A DNA stretch of 36,900 bases from Acidobacteriota bacterium (GTDB lineage: Bacteria; Acidobacteriota; Terriglobia; Bryobacterales; Bryobacteraceae): positions 1-36,900 of the forward strand of contig JANXRE010000145.1 in NCBI GenBank assembly GCA_025353165.1. The letters are read 5' to 3'. Below are positions 8,094-15,494 of the stretch, piece by piece. The position numbers were made by a program, and so were the translations under genes. Positions within the stretch are counted from its first letter, which is position 1, and each line of letters begins with the position of its first letter. The notes beneath the pieces were generated by a model. That model was given only the letters and a program-made list of their open reading frames with translations. It searched no databases and had not been told where the DNA came from.

Positions 8094-8702
8094 TTAGTGA
8101 CACCCCAGACAGCGGAATTCTCGGCCGTGACACACCACACAACTGGCCTTATCCAGGCTCAATTTACCGGAAGTATGGCCGCTAAGGAAACTGGGCACAT
8201 GGCTGGCGGGTTTGAGCTGGGCGTCCTTGGCGTGGCACTTTTCGCAACTGAAGGGATTGTCTATCCCGGTGTGACAAACCAGACAGTCGGCCATCTGGGG
8301 CATTGCGGCGGCGGTAACCTGGTCGGATTCCGGCAACCCGCGATGGCAGGCCTGGCAGGCGTTCTGCGTGTTTAAGTGGCGGCGGATATCGCCTGGGGGC
8401 TGGAGGTAGTTCTTCTTGTCGATGGCAGCGGCAAGAAGCGGCGCCAGGTTGCCCATCTTGAGGTGCAAGGCGTGGCTGAAGAAGGCGACGCGGGTCGCGG
8501 GCCGAGCCGGGATTTGGGCATCCTCATGGCACGCGAGGCAGGCGGTTTTCGCGGGCAGCAGATTGTCGGATGCCTTGGTGCTGCCGGCGGCCGCGGTGTG
8601 GCAGGTAGTGCACTGGAGTTCGAGGCGGAGGTGGAGCTTATGCGAGAAGGGGGCGGCTTGCGCGGCTCCCCACGCGATCAGAATTACGGCCAGCCGTTTC
8701 AC
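8094..8702 (-). CDS. Seven-haem periplasmic cytochrome c (multihaem, cytochrome c3/c7-like)
   Basis: This 202-residue protein starts with a signal peptide (MKRLAVILIAWGAAQA) and contains seven CxxCH haem-attachment sites: CTTCH, CLACH, CQACH, CLVCH, CEKCH, CVVCH and CLGCH. Additional histidines (SHKLHL, SHALHL) are likely distal ligands, and the 'FSHKLH' style is typical of cytochrome c3/class III-like domains. It should be a soluble periplasmic electron carrier. The last haem motif is the very C-terminus: its histidine is the final residue before the stop. Start is GTG 8702, overlapping the stop of the dehydrogenase-like gene by 4 bases (GTGA), so the two are translationally coupled and probably work together. 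Electron donor/acceptor are not shown by the sequence; the coupled dehydrogenase is the obvious donor candidate. Confidence 0.9.
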   Translation of the reverse strand: MKRLAVILIAWGAAQAAPFSHKLHLRLELQCTTCHTAAAGSTKASDNLLPAKTACLACHEDAQIPARPATRVAFFSHALHLKMGNLAPLLAAAIDKKNYLQPPGDIRRHLNTQNACQACHRGLPESDQVTAAAMPQMADCLVCHTGIDNPFSCEKCHAKDAQLKPASHVPSFLSGHTSGKLSLDKASCVVCHGREFRCLGCH

Positions 8703-9877
8703 CCCTTGTAGCTCAAATGCCAGATACGGTTATTGCCGTCTTCGCTGATCAGCAGGCTGCCATCCGCCAGTTGCAGGATGCCGACGGGGCGGCCCCAAAC
8801 TTCCCGCTGGTCCGGCCCTGCCATCCAGCCGGTGAGCACTTCGCGCATGGCGCCGGATGGCTTCCCATCCTTGAACGGGATGAAGGCAATGGACTGGCCC
8901 ACGCGCATGGCGCGGTTCCAGGATCCGTGAAAGGCGAGGAAGGCGCCACCCTGGTATTCCTTGGGAAACTGCTTACCGGTGTAGAATATGAAATCCAGCA
9001 CCGCGACGTGAGAGCCCAGCAGGACGTCGCCCTGAACGGTCTTGGCCACCAGGTCCGGGCGCATACCTTTGTTGCGGGGGTCTTCGTTGGGGCCGGCATA
9101 AGCGAACGGCCAACCGTAAAAGGCGCCCTTCCGGATGTGCGTAAAGTAATCGGGGACCAGGTCTTCGCCGAGCTCATCGCGCTCCTGCACAGCCGCCCAG
9201 AGGGTATCGGTGCCGGGGTAGTAGCGCAAGCCGATGGAGTTGCGCGTGCCTTCGGCAAAGATTTCGTGGCCGGTGCCGTCGGGGTTATAGCAGTTGATGG
9301 CGGCGCGTCGCGGATCTTCGCCCGGGGAGACGTTGGACCCCGAACCTACGCCGACGCAGAGGCGCTTGCCGTCGCGCGAGAAGACCAGGCTGCGCGTCCA
9401 GTGTCCGCCGCCGAAGCCCTTGAGCGAAACAATCTCCTGGCCAGGACCGGCGGTCATCGCCTTGGCGTCGTACTTGTAACGCTTGATGGATTCGGGCTCG
9501 CCGACGTAGAGGAAGCCATCTTGCAGAGCCAAGCCGTAAGGTCGGTCTAGCCCTTCGATAATGGCCTTGCGTTCCTTGCCTTGGAGGACATAGACAGTAC
9601 CAGCGGTGCCGCGAGCCGCATCGGAGAGTAGAATTTCATTGCTTGGGCCGAGCAGCATGAAGCGCGGAACCTTGAAGCCCTCCTGGTAGATCTCCACCTG
9701 GAAGCCGGCCGGAACGCTGAGTTTGGCGCCTTCGGGTTGAGGGATCACGCGCGGCCGGTTATTGGCTGAGGGCGTGGCAAAAGGCGCGGGCAGAGCTTTC
9801 TGTTGCGCATAAAAAACGGCGCTGGCTGCTAGAAACAGAGCGCTACCCAGTACAATTCCTCTGAGGTTCATGCCCAT
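8699..9877 (-). CDS. Glucose/sorbosone dehydrogenase-like beta-propeller, exported (PQQ-type)
   Basis: The 392-residue protein has a signal peptide (hydrophobic stretch at about residues 7-24, ending VFYAQ). Its beta-propeller belongs to the soluble aldose/L-sorbosone dehydrogenase superfamily (GSDH fold). Recognisable blocks include LSVPAGFQVEIYQEGFKVPR, LDRPYGLAL, WTRSLVFSRDGKRLCVGVGS, EGTRNSIGLRYYPGTDTLW, RDELGEDLVPDYFTHI, FYGWPFAYAGPNEDP and AFHGSWNRA. In characterised members, PQQ and calcium sit in the propeller centre and the enzyme oxidises sugars in the periplasm. Substrate here is unknown and PQQ use is inferred. It is the first gene of a two-gene unit with the seven-haem cytochrome, which it overlaps by 4 bases. 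A possible -10 (CATAAC on the minus strand, 9890-9895) lies 12 bases before ATG 9877. ATG 9871 is an alternative start. Confidence 0.88.
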   Translation of the reverse strand: MGMNLRGIVLGSALFLAASAVFYAQQKALPAPFATPSANNRPRVIPQPEGAKLSVPAGFQVEIYQEGFKVPRFMLLGPSNEILLSDAARGTAGTVYVLQGKERKAIIEGLDRPYGLALQDGFLYVGEPESIKRYKYDAKAMTAGPGQEIVSLKGFGGGHWTRSLVFSRDGKRLCVGVGSGSNVSPGEDPRRAAINCYNPDGTGHEIFAEGTRNSIGLRYYPGTDTLWAAVQERDELGEDLVPDYFTHIRKGAFYGWPFAYAGPNEDPRNKGMRPDLVAKTVQGDVLLGSHVAVLDFIFYTGKQFPKEYQGGAFLAFHGSWNRAMRVGQSIAFIPFKDGKPSGAMREVLTGWMAGPDQREVWGRPVGILQLADGSLLISEDGNNRIWHLSYKG

Positions 9878-9917
9878 AGGATGCCACGGTTATGGAGAGG
9901 GTTCGCGGAAAGAAAGA

Positions 9918-9945
9918 AAGCCGGGGCGGCTCAGAGCCCCGGCTT
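9918..9945 (-). terminator. Rho-independent terminator of rpoD
   Basis: AAGCCGGGGC (9918-9927) and GCCCCGGCTT (9936-9945) form a perfect 10-bp GC-rich stem with an 8-base loop. On the minus strand it is followed by TCTTTCTTTCC, a broken but U-rich tract. It lies 30 bases after the rpoD stop and is the clearest terminator in the window. Confidence 0.8.
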
Positions 9946-9975
9946 AGGAGTGGAGATGGAAACGAATGACAGGAG

Positions 9976-11502
9976 TTACCGTGCTGCCATGAGCGCGCGC
10001 AGGCGGCGGGCACGTTCCGGGGCGCGGAGCTGGCGGAGCGCTTTGGCTTCAATTTGGCGAATGCGTTCGCGGGTGACGTCGAATTCCTGGCCGATCTCTT
10101 CGAGCGTATGCTCGCGCTCACAGCCGATGCCGAAGCGCATCCGGATGACCTTCTCCTCCTTGGGGGAGAGGGTTTTGAGGATGCCGGCGGTTTCATCGCG
10201 AACGTTGGATTCAATCACGGCATCGACGGGGGAGCCCACCCAGCGGTCTTCGATCAGATCGCCGAGGGCGGATTCGCCGTCGCGGCCAACCGGGGTTTCG
10301 AGCGACACCGGATCGCGGGAAATGGTTTTAAGCTTCTGGACCTTCTCCACCGGGATGTCCATGCGCCGGCTGATTTCTTCGTTGGTAGGCGCGCGGCCCA
10401 GTTCCTTCTCCAATTCGCGCGTGGCGCGCAGGAACTTGTTCATGCTCTCGTTCATGTGAACCGGAATGCGGATGGTCCGCGACTGGTCCGCGATGGCGCG
10501 CGTAATGGCTTGCCGGATCCACCAGGTGGCGTAGGTCGAAAACTTGTAGCCGCGCCGGTACTCGAACTTGTCGGCGGCGCGCATCAGGCCAATGTTGCCC
10601 TCCTGGATCAGGTCCAGAAGGTGCAGCCCGCGATTGACGTATTTCTTCGCGACCGAAACCACCAGCCGGAGGTTGGCCTCGACCAGGTCCTTCTTGGCGC
10701 GCTCCGCCTCGATTTCGCCGTGGCGAATCACTGAGACGCTGTGCTTGATGTCCGCTACCGTGGCGCCCGCCAGCACTTCCCGCTTCTTGATTTCGCGCTT
10801 CAGCTCTCGGATCCGCGGGACGTTCGCTTCCAATTTCCGGTCTTCTATCCGGGCTAGTTCGACCTGGATGTGACCGAGCTCCTCGACGGCGCGCTCGATC
10901 TCCCGCATGAACCGCTTCCACTCGGGGAGCAGCCACGGAATGCATCGGATGGACTTGGACGTTTCCACTTGGCAGCGGGCCAGTTTACCGGCCCACTTCC
11001 GGCGGAGTTTCTTGTTGGCGGTGATCCCCTCAACCTTCTCGGCTATCTGCTGTTGCTTCTTGAAAAAGCCCGCGACGTCGGCGAACTTCAGGCGAATATC
11101 TTCGCGCTTCTTCTTCTCGGCCGCCGTGCCCTCTTCCACATCTCCGAGGTCGGTGTAATTATCGGGGTCCTCGACGCCGTGCTTAATCTGATCGGCGATA
11201 TCCACCACCAGTTGCTGGATCATCGCCGAACGGCTGATCGCCTTTTGCATGCGGAGCTTGCCCCGCTCCATCTTGCGGGCGAGATCCACCTCGCCTTCCC
11301 GGGTCAACAGAGGAACGGCACCCATCTCGCGCAGGTACACGCGAACGGGGTCGTCGGTATAGATCGATTCTTCCGGCGGGTGAGGGCCGGGAAACTCGTC
11401 GTCGTGCACTTCCTCGGGATGAAAAAAATTGGCTTCCTCGTCAAAAGGCAGCCCTAGAGGTTCACGACTTTCGGCTGAAAACTGGTCTTCGAATTGGTCC
11501 AC
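9976..11502 (-). CDS. rpoD: Primary RNA polymerase sigma factor (sigma-70)
   Basis: This 508-residue housekeeping sigma factor directs RNA polymerase to -10/-35 promoters. Region 1.2 is at about 51-80 ([21 protein letters not shown]). A charged non-conserved region runs from about 90 to 265. Region 2 is at 275-345, with [19 protein letters not shown] and [17 protein letters not shown]; the tryptophans melt the -10. Region 3 is at 350-420 and region 4 at 435-500, with [18 protein letters not shown] as the -35 helix. Only about 50 acidic residues precede region 1.2, so the autoinhibitory region 1.1 is short or absent. The start is GTG 11500-11502, chosen because the strong Shine-Dalgarno GGGGGAGGTG (complement of 11512-11518 and beyond) sits about 9 bases upstream and no ATG competes. 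It is transcribed alone from a 200-base upstream gap and ends at the terminator at 9918-9945. Confidence 0.97.
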   Translation of the reverse strand: MDQFEDQFSAESREPLGLPFDEEANFFHPEEVHDDEFPGPHPPEESIYTDDPVRVYLREMGAVPLLTREGEVDLARKMERGKLRMQKAISRSAMIQQLVVDIADQIKHGVEDPDNYTDLGDVEEGTAAEKKKREDIRLKFADVAGFFKKQQQIAEKVEGITANKKLRRKWAGKLARCQVETSKSIRCIPWLLPEWKRFMREIERAVEELGHIQVELARIEDRKLEANVPRIRELKREIKKREVLAGATVADIKHSVSVIRHGEIEAERAKKDLVEANLRLVVSVAKKYVNRGLHLLDLIQEGNIGLMRAADKFEYRRGYKFSTYATWWIRQAITRAIADQSRTIRIPVHMNESMNKFLRATRELEKELGRAPTNEEISRRMDIPVEKVQKLKTISRDPVSLETPVGRDGESALGDLIEDRWVGSPVDAVIESNVRDETAGILKTLSPKEEKVIRMRFGIGCEREHTLEEIGQEFDVTRERIRQIEAKALRQLRAPERARRLRALMAAR

Positions 11503-11716
11503 GCGTTAATTCACCTCCCCCTTGCTTTTGTGTTGTTTTTTTCGTGTTTTGTTGGGGTTAAAATACACGGTCGATTGCAGCGCGCCTTGTTTGATGTCGC
11601 AAAGACACCTCTCCAGACACAGAATCGCTCTCGATTATAACATTGAAGCGACTGCGAAAGTTAAGTCCCTATGTGTACAGATGTGCCTATGCCCGTTTGG
11701 TTACAGGAAACGGCTC

Positions 11717-12169
11717 CTACGAGCGCTTCAGCCCCTTGAGCGCGTCCACAAACGCGTCGACATCCTGAAAATCCCGGTACACCGACGCAAACCGGACATA
11801 GGCAATCTTGTCGAGTCCTTTCAGGCGGGTCATCAACATTTCTCCTACTTCTGTAGTAGAAATTTCCCGGTCCGCCGTTTCCGACAGGCTGGTCTCTACC
11901 TCATCCACGATGGCCGCCAGGCGGGCCATGGGGATGGGCCGCTTCTCACAGGCGCGCAGCAAACCGCCGAGAACTTTCTGGCGATCGAACTTCTCCCGCC
12001 TGCCGTCCTTTTTTATGACCATGTAGGGGATTTCGTCGCTTCTTTCGTAGGTGGTGAAACGGCGTTCACAGGCCAGGCACTGGCGCCGCCGGCGGATCAG
12101 GTCGCCTTCCTTACTCTCCCGGGAGTCGACCACCTTATCTTCGCGATGTCCGCAAAAAGGACAGGTCAT
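11717..12169 (-). CDS. nrdR: Transcriptional repressor NrdR
   Basis: NrdR represses ribonucleotide reductase genes by binding NrdR boxes according to ATP/dATP bound in its cone domain. The 150-residue protein starts MTCPFCGHRED. Its zinc ribbon is complete (C3, C6, C31, C34), and RRRRQCLACERRFTTYE is the family hallmark. The ATP-cone runs from about 49 to 139 (VIKKDGRREKFDRQKVLGGLLRAC ... DKIAYVRFASVYRDF). A longer reading in the same frame (to 13096) exists but runs antisense-like through the flippase gene, so ATG 12169 is used. That ATG overlaps the flippase stop by 4 bases (ATGA), so the two genes are coupled. No ribonucleotide reductase gene is in the window, so its targets lie elsewhere. 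Confidence 0.96.
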   Translation of the reverse strand: MTCPFCGHREDKVVDSRESKEGDLIRRRRQCLACERRFTTYERSDEIPYMVIKKDGRREKFDRQKVLGGLLRACEKRPIPMARLAAIVDEVETSLSETADREISTTEVGEMLMTRLKGLDKIAYVRFASVYRDFQDVDAFVDALKGLKRS

Positions 12170-13302
12170 GGCTGGGCAACCTCTTCGCCAGCGCCGTTTT
12201 CTTCCGTCAGGCGGGTCAACTTGCGGAGGTTCAACCCCTCCCGAAAGGCCAGGAATAGCCCGACGGGAACCACGACCAGGAAGCTGACCGTCCAGATGAC
12301 CAGCGCAATGCCGGTGGCCACCTCCAGCGACATCCGAAAGAACTCGGTAAACACTAGAATGGAGGCGACCTGCATTCCACCCCCAACGCCAGGTATCTGG
12401 ATCGCGGATCCCAGCGACACTACTCCGAGAAATATTACTACATCTGTAAGCGAGAAGTGCTCGGTGGCCGGAAAAGCCCGGAACATGCAGAGAAAGCAGC
12501 CGGCGATGAGGGCCCATTCCAGCACCGAATAGAGCAGCAGCCGCACTACGAACCCGGCTGATCTGGTCGATCCCATGCCTTCGATGAATGCCCCCAGCAG
12601 CTTTTCCGCCCGCTTCTGGTTTGCTTCCGGCAGGAACCGCAGAACCTCCGTGATGCGCCGGTGCATCGACTCCGACATATATCGGAAGAGCAGAATGAAG
12701 AGGATACACCCCGCGCCAGCCAGCAGGATGACCGTTCCGCCAGCCTCCATGATCCACCGCATCCTGGGTCCCACCGCCAGGCCCGAACGCGAGATCTGGG
12801 CCAGCGCCATCCCGAAGATCAGCAGTACCATCAGCAGGTCCAGGATTCGTTCCAGCAGCCACGCCCCCAGTTGGGACGGGAATGGCACATTCTCGCGGGC
12901 CGCGATCAGATACGGACGCACCAGCTCCCCCGCCCGGCCAAAGAACACAATCGCGGTAAAGCCGATGCAGGTGGCCTCCAGGATTCTCCAGAACGACGGA
13001 TCCTCCTTGAGGGGGCGCATCATGACGGTCCAACGCAGCGCTCGCCCAGCATACGTAAGCAGGATTACTGGAATAGACAGGGCCAGCCAGCCCCACCGCA
13101 CATCCACGAACGTCGCCGCGAATTCGTGCCAGGCGAATCCGCCGGTGCGCCAGCGGTACACGACGAAAGCCAATAGGGCCGTGGCGGCCGCGATGGCCAG
13201 GAGCAGCTTGCCTCTGAGATGAATTGGTTGTTTCACTAGTCTGCTAGCAGGGTTCCGACATAGAATAGAGGATCTAGCGTGTCCTTTGGGCGAACTTCTC
13301 AT
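12166..13302 (-). CDS. Flippase-like integral membrane protein (LPG synthase TM domain / UPF0104)
   Basis: The 378-residue polytopic membrane protein has about eight hydrophobic segments. Family features include ALRWTVMMRPLK after helix 2, FFGRAGELVRPYLIA (the conserved R-x-GE-x-R-P-xx-L block) at about 120-135, and the IQIPGVGGGMQ loop near residue 300. This is the lysylphosphatidylglycerol synthase transmembrane domain family, which moves or presents lipids in the inner membrane; there is no C-terminal synthase domain, so the role is probably lipid translocation or unknown. ATG 13302 has AAGGA about 6 bases upstream. An in-frame GTG at 13236 is possible, and longer readings to 13509 would overlap the sigma gene. 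It is coupled to nrdR by a 4-base overlap and is divergent from the ECF sigma gene with only 33 bases between start codons. Confidence 0.85.
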   Translation of the reverse strand: MRSSPKGHARSSILCRNPASRLVKQPIHLRGKLLLAIAAATALLAFVVYRWRTGGFAWHEFAATFVDVRWGWLALSIPVILLTYAGRALRWTVMMRPLKEDPSFWRILEATCIGFTAIVFFGRAGELVRPYLIAARENVPFPSQLGAWLLERILDLLMVLLIFGMALAQISRSGLAVGPRMRWIMEAGGTVILLAGAGCILFILLFRYMSESMHRRITEVLRFLPEANQKRAEKLLGAFIEGMGSTRSAGFVVRLLLYSVLEWALIAGCFLCMFRAFPATEHFSLTDVVIFLGVVSLGSAIQIPGVGGGMQVASILVFTEFFRMSLEVATGIALVIWTVSFLVVVPVGLFLAFREGLNLRKLTRLTEENGAGEEVAQP

Positions 13303-13335
13303 GATAATCCTTCGTTGTAATAACTGGAAGGTGAT

Positions 13336-13998
13336 ATGGGAACGGCAGCCACAGCCGGACAGGTTATCGCGGCGGCGGCGAGTTGGAGCTTGCCGCGCAC
13401 CGCGCCGCAAGGCTGGCCACGAGACTTCCGTTTGGACGCTGACACACAGCTTATAGAAAGATGCCTGCGCGGAGACGACGCCGCGTGGGAGGACCTGATC
13501 AAGGTCCATACGCGAAAAGTGTTCGCGATCTGCTACCGCTTCACCGGCCGCGACCAGGAAGCGCAGGATCTGACGCAGGAAGTATTCCTCCGGATCTTCC
13601 GCACCTTGAAGTCCTTCCGCGCGGGCGAGGGATCCTTCAACGTGTGGTTAACGCGGCTGACGCGCAATCTGCTGATCGACCATTACCGCCGCAGCCGGTT
13701 GGAGCGCGCCTCGGAATCGCTGGAAGATCAGCTTCCGATGCTGGAGGAGAAGACGGCGATGTCGGCCCGGACGGACGGCATGCTGGCCGGGCGCGAGGCG
13801 AGCGAGATGTTGCAGGCCGCATTGCAGAAGTTATCGCCGGAACTGAGGGAGACGGTAATTCTGCGCGATCTGGAGGAGCTGGAGTATCGCGAAATCGCGA
13901 AGGTACTGAACGTGCCTGAAGGCACGGTCAAGAGCCGGTTGAACCGCGGGCGGGCGGAGCTGGCCCGCGTGCTGCGCAGGCAGAACGCGATGGCATGA
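13336..13998 (+). CDS. ECF-type RNA polymerase sigma factor
   Basis: The 220-residue protein has sigma region 2 at about 40-105 (LIERCLRGDDAAWEDLIKVHTRKVF, then DQEAQDLTQEVFLRIFRTLKSF and LTRNLLIDHYRR) and region 4 at about 155-210 (LQKLSPELRETVILRDLEELEYREIAKVLNVPEGTVKSRLNRGR). Regions 1 and 3 are missing, as expected for ECF sigma factors. About 35 residues precede region 2, which is longer than usual, but ATG 13336 has a good GGAAGGTG upstream and no better start was found. It heads a five-gene operon whose second gene (7 bases downstream) encodes a zinc-finger anti-sigma factor, the usual partner that holds it at the membrane until stress. ECF operons commonly autoregulate, but I could not point to a specific ECF promoter in the 33-base gap. 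Confidence 0.95.
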   Translation: MGTAATAGQVIAAAASWSLPRTAPQGWPRDFRLDADTQLIERCLRGDDAAWEDLIKVHTRKVFAICYRFTGRDQEAQDLTQEVFLRIFRTLKSFRAGEGSFNVWLTRLTRNLLIDHYRRSRLERASESLEDQLPMLEEKTAMSARTDGMLAGREASEMLQAALQKLSPELRETVILRDLEELEYREIAKVLNVPEGTVKSRLNRGRAELARVLRRQNAMA

Positions 13999-14005
13999 GG
14001 TTTTT

Positions 14006-14578
14006 ATGAACTGCGCGGATCTCGAAATTCTACTGTGCGACTACGTGGACGGCACGCTCCGCGGCGAACAGAAAATCGCCGTGGAGAGCCATCTCGCGGA
14101 GTGTGCGGCCTGCGCGGAGTTCGCCCGGGATGCCGCCGGAGCGGTAGCTTTCATGGAGCGGGCGGCGGTGGTGGAGCCGCCGGCGGAATTGTTGACGCGC
14201 ATCCTCTTCGAGCTTCCGTCGGCCCGGCATACGCAATCGCGCAGCGCGTGGACGCGGTTCAAGGCGAGATGGATCGATCCCGTCCTGCAGCCCCGCTTCG
14301 CCATGGGCATGGCCATGACGGTGCTGTCGTTCGCGATGCTGGGCCGGTTGGCGGGGATCGAGATTCGGCAGTTGAAGCCGTCGGACCTGGATCCGGTGAA
14401 GGTTTGGATCACGGTAGAGGATCGGGCCGTGCGCAGTTGGGGGCGCGCGGTCAAGTACTACGAGAGCATGCGCCTGGTGTACGACGTCCAGACGCGGATG
14501 AGCGAATGGAACGAGCAGGCGGAAGCGCAGAGGAAAGCGGATTCCGAACGCAAGACCAAGCAGGAGCCAAGGAGATAA
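14006..14578 (+). CDS. Zinc-finger anti-sigma factor, membrane-anchored
   Basis: The 190-residue protein begins MNCADLEILLCDYVDGTL and has the anti-sigma zinc-finger motif H-x3-C-x2-C (HLAECAAC, residues 29-36), with Cys3 as a likely fourth ligand. One hydrophobic segment at about 98-118 (FAMGMAMTVLSFAMLGRLAGI) should span the membrane. The C-terminal half is highly charged and would lie outside. This fits a ZAS-domain anti-sigma factor for the ECF sigma encoded 7 bases upstream: the N-terminus sequesters the sigma factor in the cytoplasm and a signal sensed across the membrane releases it. The next gene starts 3 bases after its stop. The sensing mechanism is not evident; no protease-cleavage signature was recognised. 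Confidence 0.88.
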   Translation: MNCADLEILLCDYVDGTLRGEQKIAVESHLAECAACAEFARDAAGAVAFMERAAVVEPPAELLTRILFELPSARHTQSRSAWTRFKARWIDPVLQPRFAMGMAMTVLSFAMLGRLAGIEIRQLKPSDLDPVKVWITVEDRAVRSWGRAVKYYESMRLVYDVQTRMSEWNEQAEAQRKADSERKTKQEPRR

Positions 14579-14581
14579 GAC

Positions 14582-15277
14582 ATGAATTGCGCAAATCATC
14601 AGGAAACGGTGGCCGTGGCATACTGCCGCGCATGCGGGAAGGCTCTCTGCCCGGCATGCGAGCGAACCGACCGGGGCACGGTGTTCTGCGCGGAGCACGC
14701 TCCGCGGACGGCCGAAACTCCCGCAGCCGCGGGGACTGCGCCTCCTCCGGGCCCGTGGCCCTACATCGCGCCGCCTCCGCCGCCCTTCGCGGCGAACGCC
14801 GGCGTGTCGCCGGGGCTGGCCTTCATCCTGGGACTGATTCCCGGCGTAGGCGCCATCTACAACAGCCAATACGCCAAGGGGCTAGTGCACGTGCTGGTGT
14901 TCACGATGCTCATCGCGGTGGCGAGCAACGCATCCGGGGCAGACGGCGGGATCTTCGTGCCGATCTTCATGGCGTGGGAAGCGTACATGGCGTTTGAGGC
15001 CTACCACACGGCTAGAAAACGGCTGATGGGCGAGGTGGTGGACGAGTTCTCCAGCATCCTCCCGCTGCACGGCAAGGGCTTTCCGGTTGCGCCGGTGGTT
15101 CTGATCGCGCTCGGCGTGGTGTTCCTATTGAACAATCTCGACCTGATCCGTTTCCGCGACGTCGCGCGCTACTGGCCGATATTTCTGATCGCCCTCGGCG
15201 TGTACATGCTGTACGCCCGCATCACCGGCGGGAAGGACGTTCCGATCGGACGGGAGGCCACCAATGAACGAAATTAG
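14582..15277 (+). CDS. B-box-like zinc-finger membrane protein with LiaI/LiaF-like helices
   Basis: The 231-residue protein opens with a compact zinc-binding region of B-box or double-zinc-ribbon type: C3, H6, C16, C19, C24, C27, C36 and H39 (NCANHQ, YCRACGKALCPACERTDRG, FCAEH). A Pro/Ala-rich linker follows (about 45-75), then the hydrophobic LAFILGLIPGVGAIYNSQYAKG segment and further membrane helices. The last third (PVVLIALGVVFLLNNL ... YWPIFLIALGVYMLY) is the LiaI/LiaF-like membrane motif. The combination occurs in acidobacterial envelope operons. Its place between the anti-sigma factor (3-base gap) and two further LiaF-like genes (14-base overlap with the next) argues that it is an element of the ECF stress module. 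Exact function is unknown. Confidence 0.8.
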   Translation: MNCANHQETVAVAYCRACGKALCPACERTDRGTVFCAEHAPRTAETPAAAGTAPPPGPWPYIAPPPPPFAANAGVSPGLAFILGLIPGVGAIYNSQYAKGLVHVLVFTMLIAVASNASGADGGIFVPIFMAWEAYMAFEAYHTARKRLMGEVVDEFSSILPLHGKGFPVAPVVLIALGVVFLLNNLDLIRFRDVARYWPIFLIALGVYMLYARITGGKDVPIGREATNERN

Positions 15278-15494
15278 CGGGTCCTTGATTCAGGCGGTCC
15301 GCGGCCCGATCATGCTGATCACGTTCGGCGTGCTGGTGGCGATGGATCACGCCGGCTACGGCTTGAGTTTCTGGCGAACCTGGCCGTTGTTGTTCATCGT
15401 CTACGGAGTGTTGAAACTGGTGGAGCGGCTGGGGCCCAGGCCGGTCTATAACCCGCAGGCCCCGCCGCCCCCCGCGAAAGGAACAGCGTTATGA
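15264..15494 (+). CDS. Small LiaI/LiaF-like membrane protein
   Basis: The 76-residue protein has two membrane-spanning segments, about 14-28 (GPIMLITFGVLVAMD) and 36-52 (FWRTWPLLFIVYGVLKL), and a Pro-rich tail. The pattern of a first helix with a glycine, then W-P-LL-IVYG-LKL, is that of the LiaF transmembrane-domain family, where such proteins modulate cell-envelope stress signalling. ATG 15264 lies inside the end of the previous gene (14-base overlap), and the stop overlaps the next start by 4 bases (ATGA), so translation of all three is coupled. No soluble domain is present. It may form a complex with the DUF4097 protein downstream; that is inference from context. Confidence 0.75.
   Translation: MNEISGSLIQAVRGPIMLITFGVLVAMDHAGYGLSFWRTWPLLFIVYGVLKLVERLGPRPVYNPQAPPPPAKGTAL

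Noticed and set aside
11521-11600. T-rich stretch before rpoD as a terminator or promoter
   Set aside because: It lies in the 5' leader of rpoD with no hairpin in the right place; TATTTT on the minus strand has no convincing -35.
12170-13096. N-terminal extension of the NrdR frame to 459 residues
   Set aside because: The extension lies in a shadow frame of the flippase gene; NrdR proteins start at the MxCPxC zinc ribbon.
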